This document shows positions 43,850-52,043 of a stretch of 64,000 nt of DNA, one piece after another. Position 1 is the first letter of the stretch; every line of letters starts with the position of its first letter. The translations under genes and the position numbers were made by a program. The stretch lies in NCBI RefSeq assembly GCF_002104765.1, contig NZ_NCXM01000025.1:35371-99370 (forward strand), given 5' to 3'. The notes under the pieces were generated by a model. That model made no database searches, was not told the origin of the DNA, and worked only from the letters and a program-made list of their open reading frames with translations. This DNA comes from Mycolicibacterium vulneris. Its GTDB lineage: Bacteria; Actinomycetota; Actinomycetes; Mycobacteriales; Mycobacteriaceae.

Positions 43850-45312
43850 GCAGCGTCTTGCATATCCGCAAACTGCGGCCCCGGACGGTCATCGGAACGC
43901 TGGCGGTGCTGCTGGCCCTGGTCGCCGCCGTCGTCGGCTGGCGGCTGTACCAGAAGTTGACCAGCAACACGGTAATCGCTTACCTGCCAACGGCGAACGC
44001 GCTGTATTCCGGGGACAGGGTACAGATCATGGGCGTTCGCGTGGGTTCGGTCGACAAGATCGAGCCGGCCGGCGACAAGATGAAGGTGACGTTTCACTAC
44101 GACAACAAGTACAAGGTGCCGGCCAACGCTTCCGCCGTGGTCCTGAGCCCCACCCTGGTGGCGTCGCGCAGCATTCAGTTGGAGCCACCCTACAAAGGTG
44201 GTCCGGTGATGGCCGACAACGCGGTGATCCCGATCGAGCGCACGCAGGTGCCGACGGAGTGGGACGAACTGCGCGAAAGCGTCGCCAACATCATCAACAA
44301 ACTCGGCCCGACGCCCGAGCAACCCAAGGGCCCCTTCGGCGAGGCCATCGAGTCGTTCGCGGATGGGCTGGCCGGGAAGGGCAAGCAGATCAACACCACG
44401 CTGAACAGCCTGTCGCGGTCGTTGACCGCGCTGAACGAGGGCCGTGGCGACTTCTTTGCGGTGGTGCGCAGCCTGGCCCAGTTCGTCAACGCCCTGCACA
44501 AAGACGACCAGCAGTTCGTCGCGCTGAACAAGAACCTGGCCCAGTTCACCGACAAGCTGACCGGGTCCGACCGCGACCTCTCCACTGCGCTAGAGCAATT
44601 CGACAGCCTGCTCTCCACGCTGCGCCCGTTCTTGACCAAGAACCGCGAGGTGCTCGCACACGACGTCGACAACCTCGCCACCCTGACCACCACGCTGGTC
44701 CAACCCGACCCGCTGAACGGCTTGGAGACCGCCCTGCACGTCCTGCCGACGCTGGAGACCAACCTGAGCCAGATTTATCACCCGTCGCACGGCGCCGTCA
44801 TGTCCATCCCGGCGATCCCGAACTTCGCGAACCCAATGCAGTTCGTCTGCAGCATGATTCAGGCCGGTAGCCGGCTGGGCTATCAGGATTCCGCCGAACT
44901 GTGCGCGCAATACCTGGCGCCGATCCTCGACGCGATCAAGTTCAACTACCTGCCGGTCGGACTGAACCTGTTCAGCACCGCCGAGACGCTGCCCAAGGAA
45001 GTCGCCTACTCCGAGGGTCGGCTGCACCCGCCGAACGGATACAAGGACACCACGGTGCCCGGAATCTGGGTGCCCGATACCCCGCTGTCGCACCGCAACA
45101 CCCAGCCCGGCTGGGTTGCGGCACCCGGCATGCAGGGCACGCAGGTCGGGCCAATCACGGGCGGCCTGATGACCCCGGAATCCTTGGCCGAATTGATGGG
45201 CGGCCCGGACGCGGCTCCCCCGCCGGCGGGCCTGCAGACCCCGCCGGGACCGCCGAACGCGTACGACGAGAACCCCATGCCCCCTGGGCCGGTCGCATCG
45301 ACGGAACCGTGA
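43846..45312 (+). CDS. mceD: Mce family protein MceD
   Basis: The 488-residue protein has a signal anchor (about 15-35), an MCE domain (about 40-115: IAYLPTANALYSGDRVQIMG, VRVGSVDKIEP, SRSIQLEPPYKGG), a long helical section and a Pro-rich end (PPPAGLQTPPGPP). It starts with TTG, which overlaps the mceC stop (TTGA); the ribosome-binding site would be inside the mceC tail (GGGGGGAGCC). It is the fourth of six consecutive subunits. Confidence 0.93.
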   Translation: MSSVLHIRKLRPRTVIGTLAVLLALVAAVVGWRLYQKLTSNTVIAYLPTANALYSGDRVQIMGVRVGSVDKIEPAGDKMKVTFHYDNKYKVPANASAVVLSPTLVASRSIQLEPPYKGGPVMADNAVIPIERTQVPTEWDELRESVANIINKLGPTPEQPKGPFGEAIESFADGLAGKGKQINTTLNSLSRSLTALNEGRGDFFAVVRSLAQFVNALHKDDQQFVALNKNLAQFTDKLTGSDRDLSTALEQFDSLLSTLRPFLTKNREVLAHDVDNLATLTTTLVQPDPLNGLETALHVLPTLETNLSQIYHPSHGAVMSIPAIPNFANPMQFVCSMIQAGSRLGYQDSAELCAQYLAPILDAIKFNYLPVGLNLFSTAETLPKEVAYSEGRLHPPNGYKDTTVPGIWVPDTPLSHRNTQPGWVAAPGMQGTQVGPITGGLMTPESLAELMGGPDAAPPPAGLQTPPGPPNAYDENPMPPGPVASTEP

Positions 45313-46487
45313 TGAACACCAAGCGCGCGTTGGGTTTTCGCGCCCGGCACCGGGCCCGGCAGGGGCTGGTTCTGTTGACCGCCGCGGCGGTGCTGACGTC
45401 GTGCGCGAAATGGCATGGGATCGCCAATGTTCCGATGCCCGGTGGCCCGGGCTCCGGGCCCGGCTCCTACACCGTCTACGTGCAGTTGCCCGACACGCTG
45501 GCCCTCAATGACAACAGCCGGGTGCGGGTGGCCGATGTCTTTGTCGGCACGGTGCGCGCGATCGAACTGAAGAACTGGGTCGCGACGCTGACGCTACACC
45601 TGGGCAAGGGCGTCAAGTTGCCCAAGAACGCGACCGCCAAGATCGGGCAGACCAGCCTCCTGGGTTCTCAGCATGTGGAGCTGGCCGTGCCACCCAACCC
45701 GTCCCCGGAGCCACTGAGGGACGGCGACACCATCCCGCTGAAGAATTCTTCCACGTATCCCACGACCGAGCAGACTCTGGCAAGCCTCGCCATCGTGCTG
45801 CGCGGCGGCGGAATCCCGAACCTCGAAGTGCTGCAGAACGAGGTCTACAACATCGTGCACGGACGGGCCGACCAGATCCGCGCGTTCCTCGGCAAGCTGG
45901 ACACCTTCACCGCCCGACTCGACGAGCAGCGCGCTGACATCACCCGAGCCATCGATTCCACCAACCGGCTGCTGGCGTACGTGGGTCCCCGCTCGGACGT
46001 CCTGGACCGGGTCCTCACCGAATTCCCGCCACTGTTCAAACATTTCGCCGACAAACAGCAACTCCTGGTCGACGCGATCAACGCGACCGGGCGGCTCAGC
46101 CAGCTCACCGACCAATACCTGTCGGCCTCGCGGGGCGACCTGCACCAAGATCTGCAGTCGCTGCAGTGCCCGCTGCGAGAACTCGGCCGTGGCGCTCCGT
46201 ACCTGATCCGCGCGCTCAAGCTGATCCTGGTCCGCCCGTTCGACATCGACGCGGTGCCCAAGGCGTTTCGCGGCGACTACTTCAACCTGTCGCTGACGCT
46301 CGACCTGACCATGAGCGCCGTCGACAACGCGGTGCTCACCGGCACCGGATTCTCCGGAGCGCTGCGCGCGCTCGAGCAATCGTGGGGCCGCGACCCCGAA
46401 ACGATGATCCCCGACGTCCGGTTTACGCCGAACCCCAACGACTTTCCGGGCGGCCCGCTGGTCGAAAGGGCGGACCGGCAATGCTGA
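45312..46487 (+). CDS. mceE: Mce family lipoprotein MceE
   Basis: The 391-residue subunit has a lipoprotein signal: basic start, hydrophobic stretch and the lipobox AVLTSC with Cys about residue 32, where the acyl group is attached. The MCE domain (about 50-130: YTVYVQLPDTLALNDNSRVR, LLGSQHVELAV) and helical domain follow. It corresponds to the LprK-type E subunit that anchors the complex. ATG 45312 shares its A with the mceD stop. It overlaps mceF by seven bases. Confidence 0.95.
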   Translation: MNTKRALGFRARHRARQGLVLLTAAAVLTSCAKWHGIANVPMPGGPGSGPGSYTVYVQLPDTLALNDNSRVRVADVFVGTVRAIELKNWVATLTLHLGKGVKLPKNATAKIGQTSLLGSQHVELAVPPNPSPEPLRDGDTIPLKNSSTYPTTEQTLASLAIVLRGGGIPNLEVLQNEVYNIVHGRADQIRAFLGKLDTFTARLDEQRADITRAIDSTNRLLAYVGPRSDVLDRVLTEFPPLFKHFADKQQLLVDAINATGRLSQLTDQYLSASRGDLHQDLQSLQCPLRELGRGAPYLIRALKLILVRPFDIDAVPKAFRGDYFNLSLTLDLTMSAVDNAVLTGTGFSGALRALEQSWGRDPETMIPDVRFTPNPNDFPGGPLVERADRQC

Positions 46488-48037
46488 CCCGCTTCATCAA
46501 GCGACAGCTGGTCATGTTCGCGATCCTCACGGCGGTCACGGCGGTGGTGCTCGGCTGGTACTACTTGCAGATCCCGACCGCGGCTGGGATCGGCCAGTAC
46601 ACGCTGAAGGCGGACCTGCCCGCGTCGGGCGGTCTGTACAAGACGTCCAACGTCACGTATCGCGGTGAAACCATCGGCACGGTCACCGGCGTCGAGCCGA
46701 CCGCCACGGGAGCGCGGGTGACCATGAGCATCGGCAACCGCTACAAGATCCCGATCGACGCCTCGGCGAACGTGCATTCGGTGTCGGCGGTCGGTGAGCA
46801 GTATCTGGACCTGGTTTCGGTGGGCAACCCGGGCCAATACTTCTCGCCGGGACAGACCATCACCAAGGGCACGGTGCCCACCGAGATCGGTCCGGCGCTG
46901 GATGCGGCCAACCGCGGCCTTGCGGTGCTGCCCAAGGAGAAGATCGGCTCGCTGCTCGACGAAACAGCCCAAGCGGTCGGCGGATTGGGCCCGGCGCTGC
47001 AACGGCTGGTCGATGCGACACAGGCAATCGCCAGCGACTTCAAGACCAACATCGAAGACGTCAACGACATCATCCAAAACTCGGGACCGATCATCGACAG
47101 TCAGGTCAACTCCGGTGACTCGATCGAGCGCTGGTCGCACAACCTGAACATCCTGGCCGCCCAAAGCGCGGAAAACGACCAGCACGTGAGAAGCATTCTG
47201 TCCCAGGGGGCCCCGACCGCCGATCAGGTCAATGAGGTGTTCGGCGACGTCCGCGAGTCATTGCCGCAGACACTGGCGAACCTCGCGATCGTGCTCGAGA
47301 TGCTCAAGCGCTACCACAAGGGCGTCGAGCAACTGCTGGTGGCCTACCCCCAGGGCGCATCGGAGGGCCAGACGGTCACGTCGGCCTTCCCGGGTTACGC
47401 GTCGCTCGGCACCTCGCTGACGATCAACCAGCCCCCGCCGTGCCTGACCGGATTTCTCCCGGCCTCCCAGTGGCGGTCTCCGGCGGACACCAGCCTGGAG
47501 CCGATGCCGGGTGGAATCTATTGCAAGATTCCGCAAGACACTCCCGCTAATGCCGTGCGCGGCGCACGGAACCTTCCGTGTGTCGATGTCCCCGGTAAAC
47601 GCGCCGCGACGCCGCGGGAGTGCCGCGACGGCAAGCCGTACGTTCCGCTGGGCACCAACCCCTGGTACGGCGACCCCAACCAGATCCTGACCTGTCCGGC
47701 GCCCGCGGCCCGTTGCGACCAGCCGGTGAAGCCGGGCCAGGTGATACCCGCGCCGTCAGTCGACAACGGCCTCAACCCGGCGCCCTCCGACAAGGTGCCT
47801 GGGACGCCACCGCCGACCAGCGATCCACTGACCCGGCCGGGAACGGGAACGGTCGAATGCAATGGGCAGCAACCAAATCCGTGCGTGTACACGCCCGGCG
47901 GGCCACCCCGGGCCGTTTACGCTCCGCAGAGCGGCGAACTGGAGGGTCCCGACGGCGTGAGGTACGCGGTTGAAAACTCGGGGAAGACGGGAGACGAGGG
48001 ATGGAAGGACATGTTGGCGCCGCCAGCAAGCAGGTGA
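46481..48037 (+). CDS. mceF: Mce family protein MceF
   Basis: The 518-residue protein has a signal anchor (about 8-30), an MCE domain (about 38-115: YTLKADLPASGGLYKTSNVTY, GETIGTVTGV, GEQYLDLVSVG), a helical domain and an extended Cys/Pro-containing tail (KIPQDTPANAVRGARNLPC, CPAPAARCDQPV, CNGQQPNPCVY). The last subunit of Mce complexes often has such a tail. ATG 46481 lies inside mceE. The stop at 48037 falls within the start region of a small antitoxin-like gene. Confidence 0.94.
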   Translation: MLTRFIKRQLVMFAILTAVTAVVLGWYYLQIPTAAGIGQYTLKADLPASGGLYKTSNVTYRGETIGTVTGVEPTATGARVTMSIGNRYKIPIDASANVHSVSAVGEQYLDLVSVGNPGQYFSPGQTITKGTVPTEIGPALDAANRGLAVLPKEKIGSLLDETAQAVGGLGPALQRLVDATQAIASDFKTNIEDVNDIIQNSGPIIDSQVNSGDSIERWSHNLNILAAQSAENDQHVRSILSQGAPTADQVNEVFGDVRESLPQTLANLAIVLEMLKRYHKGVEQLLVAYPQGASEGQTVTSAFPGYASLGTSLTINQPPPCLTGFLPASQWRSPADTSLEPMPGGIYCKIPQDTPANAVRGARNLPCVDVPGKRAATPRECRDGKPYVPLGTNPWYGDPNQILTCPAPAARCDQPVKPGQVIPAPSVDNGLNPAPSDKVPGTPPPTSDPLTRPGTGTVECNGQQPNPCVYTPGGPPRAVYAPQSGELEGPDGVRYAVENSGKTGDEGWKDMLAPPASR

Positions 48038-48042
48038 GCACG

Positions 48043-48216
48043 ATGCCGAGCGAAAAGCAGGAAGCGATTGGCCTAGGCCAACTTCGGAGTAACGCGTGTG
48101 CGTATCTCGAGCGGGTCGGCACAGGGGAAGCATTCGACGTCATACATCGCGGCAGACTGGTGGCGCGGGTCATCCGTGACGGCAGGCCGGTCGCACGCAT
48201 TATGTCGGTCGCCTAG
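48043..48216 (+). CDS. Phd/YefM-like antitoxin, apparently without toxin
   Basis: The 57-residue product (MPSEKQEAIGLGQLRSNAC...) has the Phd/YefM antitoxin opening: a short strand and helix (IGLGQLRSNACAYLERVGTGE) and then VIHRGRLVARVIRD. No PIN, RelE or Doc toxin gene follows; the next gene is an FMN-binding-fold protein on the same strand. The ATG at 48043 follows AGGTGAG, six bases after the mceF stop; the frame is open from 48001 inside mceF. It may be a relic, or may act on a toxin elsewhere. Confidence 0.6.
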   Translation: MPSEKQEAIGLGQLRSNACAYLERVGTGEAFDVIHRGRLVARVIRDGRPVARIMSVA

Positions 48217-48298
48217 GAACAGCGCCCGCGCATTGCCGGCCGGTGATCTCTCCGCGAGCGTCGGGAAGCATTGCGTCGGCGACATTGTTACGACGATT

Positions 48299-49171
48299 AT
48301 GACAGCGACCGGCTTCCACGAGGGAGAACTGGTAGTGCAGCGCCAGGCGGGTGTGGAAGCCGAGGCGGGGCGGCTCGAGAGCATGCTTGACTCGTCGGAT
48401 CTGTCCCAAGGCGCCGCACGCTTTCTCGCGTCACAGCGGTTCGCCGCGCTGACCGGACGCGACCACAACGGCCTCCTCTGGGTCTCGCCGTTGGCCGCGC
48501 CACCGGGTTTCCTCCGCGGTCAAGGAGGTGTCTTGCACGTGTCTACCACCCCCCGTGACGGGGATCCCCTGCATGAGATCCAGATCGATCAGCAAGTCGG
48601 ACTGATCGCCATCGACTTCGCCACCCGCCGCAGGCTACGGATAAACGGCGAACTTGTCGGTGCTGACCACAAGAGCATGACCGTCCGCGTCGACCAGTCG
48701 TACGGCAATTGCCCCAAGTACATTCACCGCCGCGCGATCGATGTCGCTTGTATTGCTGCCCTTCGTTCGAAACGCCCGGGACGCGCAGCGCTTCTCGGCC
48801 CCTCCGATCGGGCATTGATCGCAACATCCGACACGTTCTTCCTGGGCACAAGCCATCCCACACGCGGTAGCGATGCCTCACACCGTGGAGGACCCCCCGG
48901 ATTTGTCCGCGTCGACTCACCGGACGGTCTCTGGTGGCCGGATTTTCCGGGAAACAACATGTTCAACAGCTATGGCAACCTGGCGGTCGACGACAAAGCC
49001 GCCTTGCTGTTCCTCGATTTCGATACCGGCGCCAGTTTGCAGATCAGTGGGACCGCGCACGTGCGGTGGACCACTCCCGGCGCCGCCGATGATGATGGCG
49101 CTGTTGGAAGGAATGTCGCATTCTCGGTCGACGCCGTCGCAACGCTAGCTGGTCTGGCCGTCCATAAGTAG
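48299..49171 (+). CDS. Pyridoxamine-5'-phosphate-oxidase-fold (split-barrel) protein
   Basis: The 290-residue chosen frame has a PNPOx-like FMN-binding split barrel of the large type: FHEGELVVQRQAGVEAEAG, SQGAARFLASQRFAALTGRD (about residues 40-60), IGLIAIDFATRRRLRINGEL, YGNCPKYIHRR and a second barrel half with PDFPGNNMFNSYGNLAVDD. This double-barrel arrangement is found in actinobacterial proteins linked to flavin or F420 binding; no reaction is known. The ATG at 48299 was picked over an open frame from 48098, which is Arg/Ser-rich. Confidence 0.85.
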   Translation: MTATGFHEGELVVQRQAGVEAEAGRLESMLDSSDLSQGAARFLASQRFAALTGRDHNGLLWVSPLAAPPGFLRGQGGVLHVSTTPRDGDPLHEIQIDQQVGLIAIDFATRRRLRINGELVGADHKSMTVRVDQSYGNCPKYIHRRAIDVACIAALRSKRPGRAALLGPSDRALIATSDTFFLGTSHPTRGSDASHRGGPPGFVRVDSPDGLWWPDFPGNNMFNSYGNLAVDDKAALLFLDFDTGASLQISGTAHVRWTTPGAADDDGAVGRNVAFSVDAVATLAGLAVHK

Positions 49172-49227
49172 CGACGCCCATCGACATGCCTTGAGCCACA
49201 ACGTGATAGGCCGTCGGGTCACAACTG

Positions 49228-49878
49228 CTAAGCGTCGTTGAAGACACTGTCGGGCAACGGACGTCGACACACCGCGCGTGCCTCGGCGGCGCTGAGCCCG
49301 AACAGCCGCAGGACGCTCTCGGTGACCGTGTCAGCGGCGTGCGCGTCGTCGCGGTCCGGTTGATCCCGCAACAGGTTGCCCAGCCCCAGCAACGCACCTC
49401 CGGCCATGGCCAGGGCGAGTTCGGGATCGTCCACAGTGAACCTGCCGGCCTCGACGCCCGCCTTGATGTCGCGCAGAGCGCGCGGCGCCAGCCCATTGGG
49501 CGAGGACAAAAGCGCCAGCCCGTTGGCCAACAGAATCTGGCTCTCCTGCGGGCGTCGCCGGAAGAGCCGACCGGTCAGCCGGAAACTCGTGGCGAACGTC
49601 TCCGCCGGGTCGTCGATGGAGTCGGTGAGCCGGTCCAGCATCGCCCCGTACGCGTCGAGCACGTCGGCGACGGCGGCGTCGAACAGCTGCTCCTTGCTGT
49701 CGAAGTGGTTGTAGAACGAACCCATCCCGACGTCGGCGGCCTGGGTGATCTCCAGGACCGGCACGTTGACCTTGCCCTCGGCGATCAGCCGCTGCGCTGC
49801 ACTGACCAGTGCGGCTCGGGTGCGCTGTTTGCGCCGCGCCACGCGGTTGGGCGTCTGACTGTCGGACATCGCACTCAT
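49228..49878 (-). CDS. TetR-family regulator of the dioxygenase operon
   Basis: The 216-residue regulator has an N-terminal TetR domain (about residues 14-65: RRKQRTRAALVSAAQRLIAE, DVGMGSFYNHFDSKEQLF) and a helical ligand-binding domain. The DNA-recognition helix is GMGSFYNHF. It faces the meta-cleavage-type operon across a 99-base gap that holds two nested palindromes, so it probably represses that operon and itself. The ligand is likely an aromatic or sterol-derived intermediate, by analogy with similar loci. Confidence 0.9.
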   Translation of the reverse strand: MSAMSDSQTPNRVARRKQRTRAALVSAAQRLIAEGKVNVPVLEITQAADVGMGSFYNHFDSKEQLFDAAVADVLDAYGAMLDRLTDSIDDPAETFATSFRLTGRLFRRRPQESQILLANGLALLSSPNGLAPRALRDIKAGVEAGRFTVDDPELALAMAGGALLGLGNLLRDQPDRDDAHAADTVTESVLRLFGLSAAEARAVCRRPLPDSVFNDA

Positions 49879-49932
49879 CTCCAGCAGTATGCATCAGTGA
49901 TGAGGATTCCGTCAGAAAGCTTGACTGAACGT

Positions 49933-49957
49933 TCACACGTATGTGACGATTTCGTCA
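49933..49957. promoter_or_regulatory. Nested palindromes in the TetR / dioxygenase promoter region
   Basis: TCACA-CGTA-TGTGA (49933-49946) overlaps TGACGA-TT-TCGTCA (49944-49957). A related TGAGGATTCCGTCA lies near 49899. They sit between the divergent starts at 49878 and 49978. Confidence 0.6.
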
Positions 49958-49977
49958 GTTAGTGTGGGAGACGGCTG

Positions 49978-51108
49978 ATGAACCTGAGCAACAGCGCCCC
50001 GCGGGGTGCGCACAGCCCGCAGGGCGCGCTACCCGGCGAGCACCCCGGCCGGTCGCGCAACGCGGTGATCAAAGTCGTCGACATCGCCTGGCTGGTGTTC
50101 GAGCGACCAGACCTGACGCGCGCCGAGGCATTCGCGCGGGCCTTCGGTTTTCAGACGGCCCAGCGCACCCCGGACGAAGTGCAGTTGCGTGGCGCGTTGC
50201 CCGGCGGACCGTGCCTCATCCTTCGTCGGGGACCCAGGCGACGCTTTGCCGGGGTGGCGTTCCGGGCTTGCGACGAAGCGGACGTGTTGAGGTTGGCCGA
50301 TGCCCACGGTGCTCGCACGCGGTCGCTGCCCGATACAGTCGGTGGGATCGCGGTCGATCTGGTCGACCCCAGCGGTACACCGGTAAGCGTTGTCGCCGGC
50401 CTAATCGAGCTACCGGAACTGTGTGCACAGCAACCTCTTTCGCTTAACTACGGGGCCACCCCGCAGCGCCTCAACCTAACCCAGCGTCCGCGAAGGGCGC
50501 CCGCCCGCGTGTTGCGTCTGGGCCATCTGGTGATGCAGTCGACGAAGTACCTCGAGGCGCTGAACTGGTACCTGGAAAACCTGGGGATGATCGTCAGCGA
50601 CTTCTTACACTTCCCCGGCCAGCGCGACCGGGGACCGGCGATGAGCTTCATCCGCTGCGATCGAGGCCTCACCCCGGCCGACCATCACACGCTCGCGTTG
50701 GCGCTGGGCCCGGCCAACCGCTACGTCCATTCGGCGTATCAGGTCAGCGACCTCGACGCCCTGGCCGCCGGCGGCGAATACCTGCGCGAGCGTGGTTATT
50801 TCCGGTCCTGGGGAATCGGCAGACACATTCAGGGCAGCCAGATCTTCGACTACTGGCGCGATCCCGACGGCTACCTGTTCGAGCACTTCACCGACGGCGA
50901 CCTCTTCGACAACACCCTCGAACCCGGATGGGCCCCGTTCACCGCCTCTGGATTGGCCCAATGGGGACCCGCGGCGAGTAGGGACTTCCTCGGCACAGAC
51001 CTCAAATCTGCTCGACACGAACTGGTTTCGATCGCCACCGCACTGCGCACACGCAACGAATTCGATATCGGCCGCCTGGCCGGACTACTGAAAGTGCCTA
51101 CCTCATGA
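49978..51108 (+). CDS. Extradiol (VOC-fold) dioxygenase / glyoxalase-superfamily protein
   Basis: The 376-residue two-domain VOC protein has a first half (about 30-150: WLVFERPDLTRAEAFARAFG) and a C-terminal metal-binding half with RVLRLGHLVMQSTKYLEALNWYL, HHTLALAL and RHIQGSQIFDYWRDPDGYLFEHF (about residues 270-292). The His and Glu positions fit type I extradiol dioxygenases. It cleaves a catecholic ring meta to the hydroxyls. It opens a three-gene operon; its stop region overlaps the next ATG. Confidence 0.85.
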   Translation: MNLSNSAPRGAHSPQGALPGEHPGRSRNAVIKVVDIAWLVFERPDLTRAEAFARAFGFQTAQRTPDEVQLRGALPGGPCLILRRGPRRRFAGVAFRACDEADVLRLADAHGARTRSLPDTVGGIAVDLVDPSGTPVSVVAGLIELPELCAQQPLSLNYGATPQRLNLTQRPRRAPARVLRLGHLVMQSTKYLEALNWYLENLGMIVSDFLHFPGQRDRGPAMSFIRCDRGLTPADHHTLALALGPANRYVHSAYQVSDLDALAAGGEYLRERGYFRSWGIGRHIQGSQIFDYWRDPDGYLFEHFTDGDLFDNTLEPGWAPFTASGLAQWGPAASRDFLGTDLKSARHELVSIATALRTRNEFDIGRLAGLLKVPTS

Positions 51109-52043
51109 CCGTTTCCGTCCTGCACACCGCTGACGCCTGGTGGCTCAAAACCGCGAACGGTGCCGCGAAGATCGACACCGCGGCCACCAGCACCGCCGGC
51201 CTGCTGGCCGACCGGGCCGCTATCGATTTGGCGGCCAACAGTGCCGACATCGTGGAGCTCGACGCTCTGCGATTGGTCTCGCCGGTGACCAGGCCGTGCC
51301 GGGTGATCGCCCAGATGACCAACTTCGAATCGCACGTCAAAGACGCGGGCATGGACCCGTCGTCGGTTCCACTGACCTTCTTCCGCAAGGCGTCCGCGTC
51401 GATCAACGGCCCGTTCGACGACATCGTCAAACCGGCACACGTCAAGCTCCTCGACTACGAGGTGGAGATCGGGCTGGTGATCGGGCGCACGGTCCCGGTC
51501 GGCACCAGCATCTCCGATGCCAACCTCGGCGAGCTCATCGCCGGGCTGGTCGTCACCAACGACGTCTCGGCGCGCGATGTCCAGCTTCCGCAGACCCAGT
51601 TCTACGAGGCCAAGTCGTATCCCACGTTCACCCCGGTGGGCCCGGAGCTGGTGCTGCTCAGTGCGGACGAGCTCAAGCGGTTCGGCGATCTACGGCTCCG
51701 GTTGAGCGTTAACGGCGACGAACGCCAGAACGCGCTCGTCGACCCAGACATGCTCTACCGACCGCTGCAGGCCCTGCAGTCACTCACCCAGTTCCAGGAA
51801 CTCGCGCCGGGCGATCTGGTACTTACCGGAACCCCGGCCGGAACCGCATTGAGCGCTCCGCCGAAGCCGCTGCAGATCATCGGAAACCTGTTGCCGCCCA
51901 ACCTCAAGTGGAAGGTCTTCTTCTCACGCCAGGCCGACAACACGAACTACCTGCAAGACGGTGACATCGTGGAGGCATCGATCGGCACCGATGACGGTGC
52001 CATCGATCTCGGAACACAGTGCGCCACAGTCCGATTCGTGTGA
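51105..52043 (+). CDS. Fumarylacetoacetate-hydrolase-family protein
   Basis: The 312-residue protein has the FAH signature: AQMTNFESHVKD, KLLDYEVEIGLVIGRTVPVG (metal-binding Glu in YEVEIG), VTNDVSARDVQ (about 158) and GDLVLTGTPAGTA. Family members hydrolyse or decarboxylate ring-cleavage products, so it would act after the dioxygenase. ATG 51105 overlaps the dioxygenase stop (ATGA). Confidence 0.9.
   Translation: MTVSVLHTADAWWLKTANGAAKIDTAATSTAGLLADRAAIDLAANSADIVELDALRLVSPVTRPCRVIAQMTNFESHVKDAGMDPSSVPLTFFRKASASINGPFDDIVKPAHVKLLDYEVEIGLVIGRTVPVGTSISDANLGELIAGLVVTNDVSARDVQLPQTQFYEAKSYPTFTPVGPELVLLSADELKRFGDLRLRLSVNGDERQNALVDPDMLYRPLQALQSLTQFQELAPGDLVLTGTPAGTALSAPPKPLQIIGNLLPPNLKWKVFFSRQADNTNYLQDGDIVEASIGTDDGAIDLGTQCATVRFV

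Noticed and set aside
43441..44499. A 352-codon minus-strand frame across mceC/mceD
   Set aside because: It is a mirror of the Pro/Gly-rich mceC tail; the composition is driven by GC, and the sense genes are certain.
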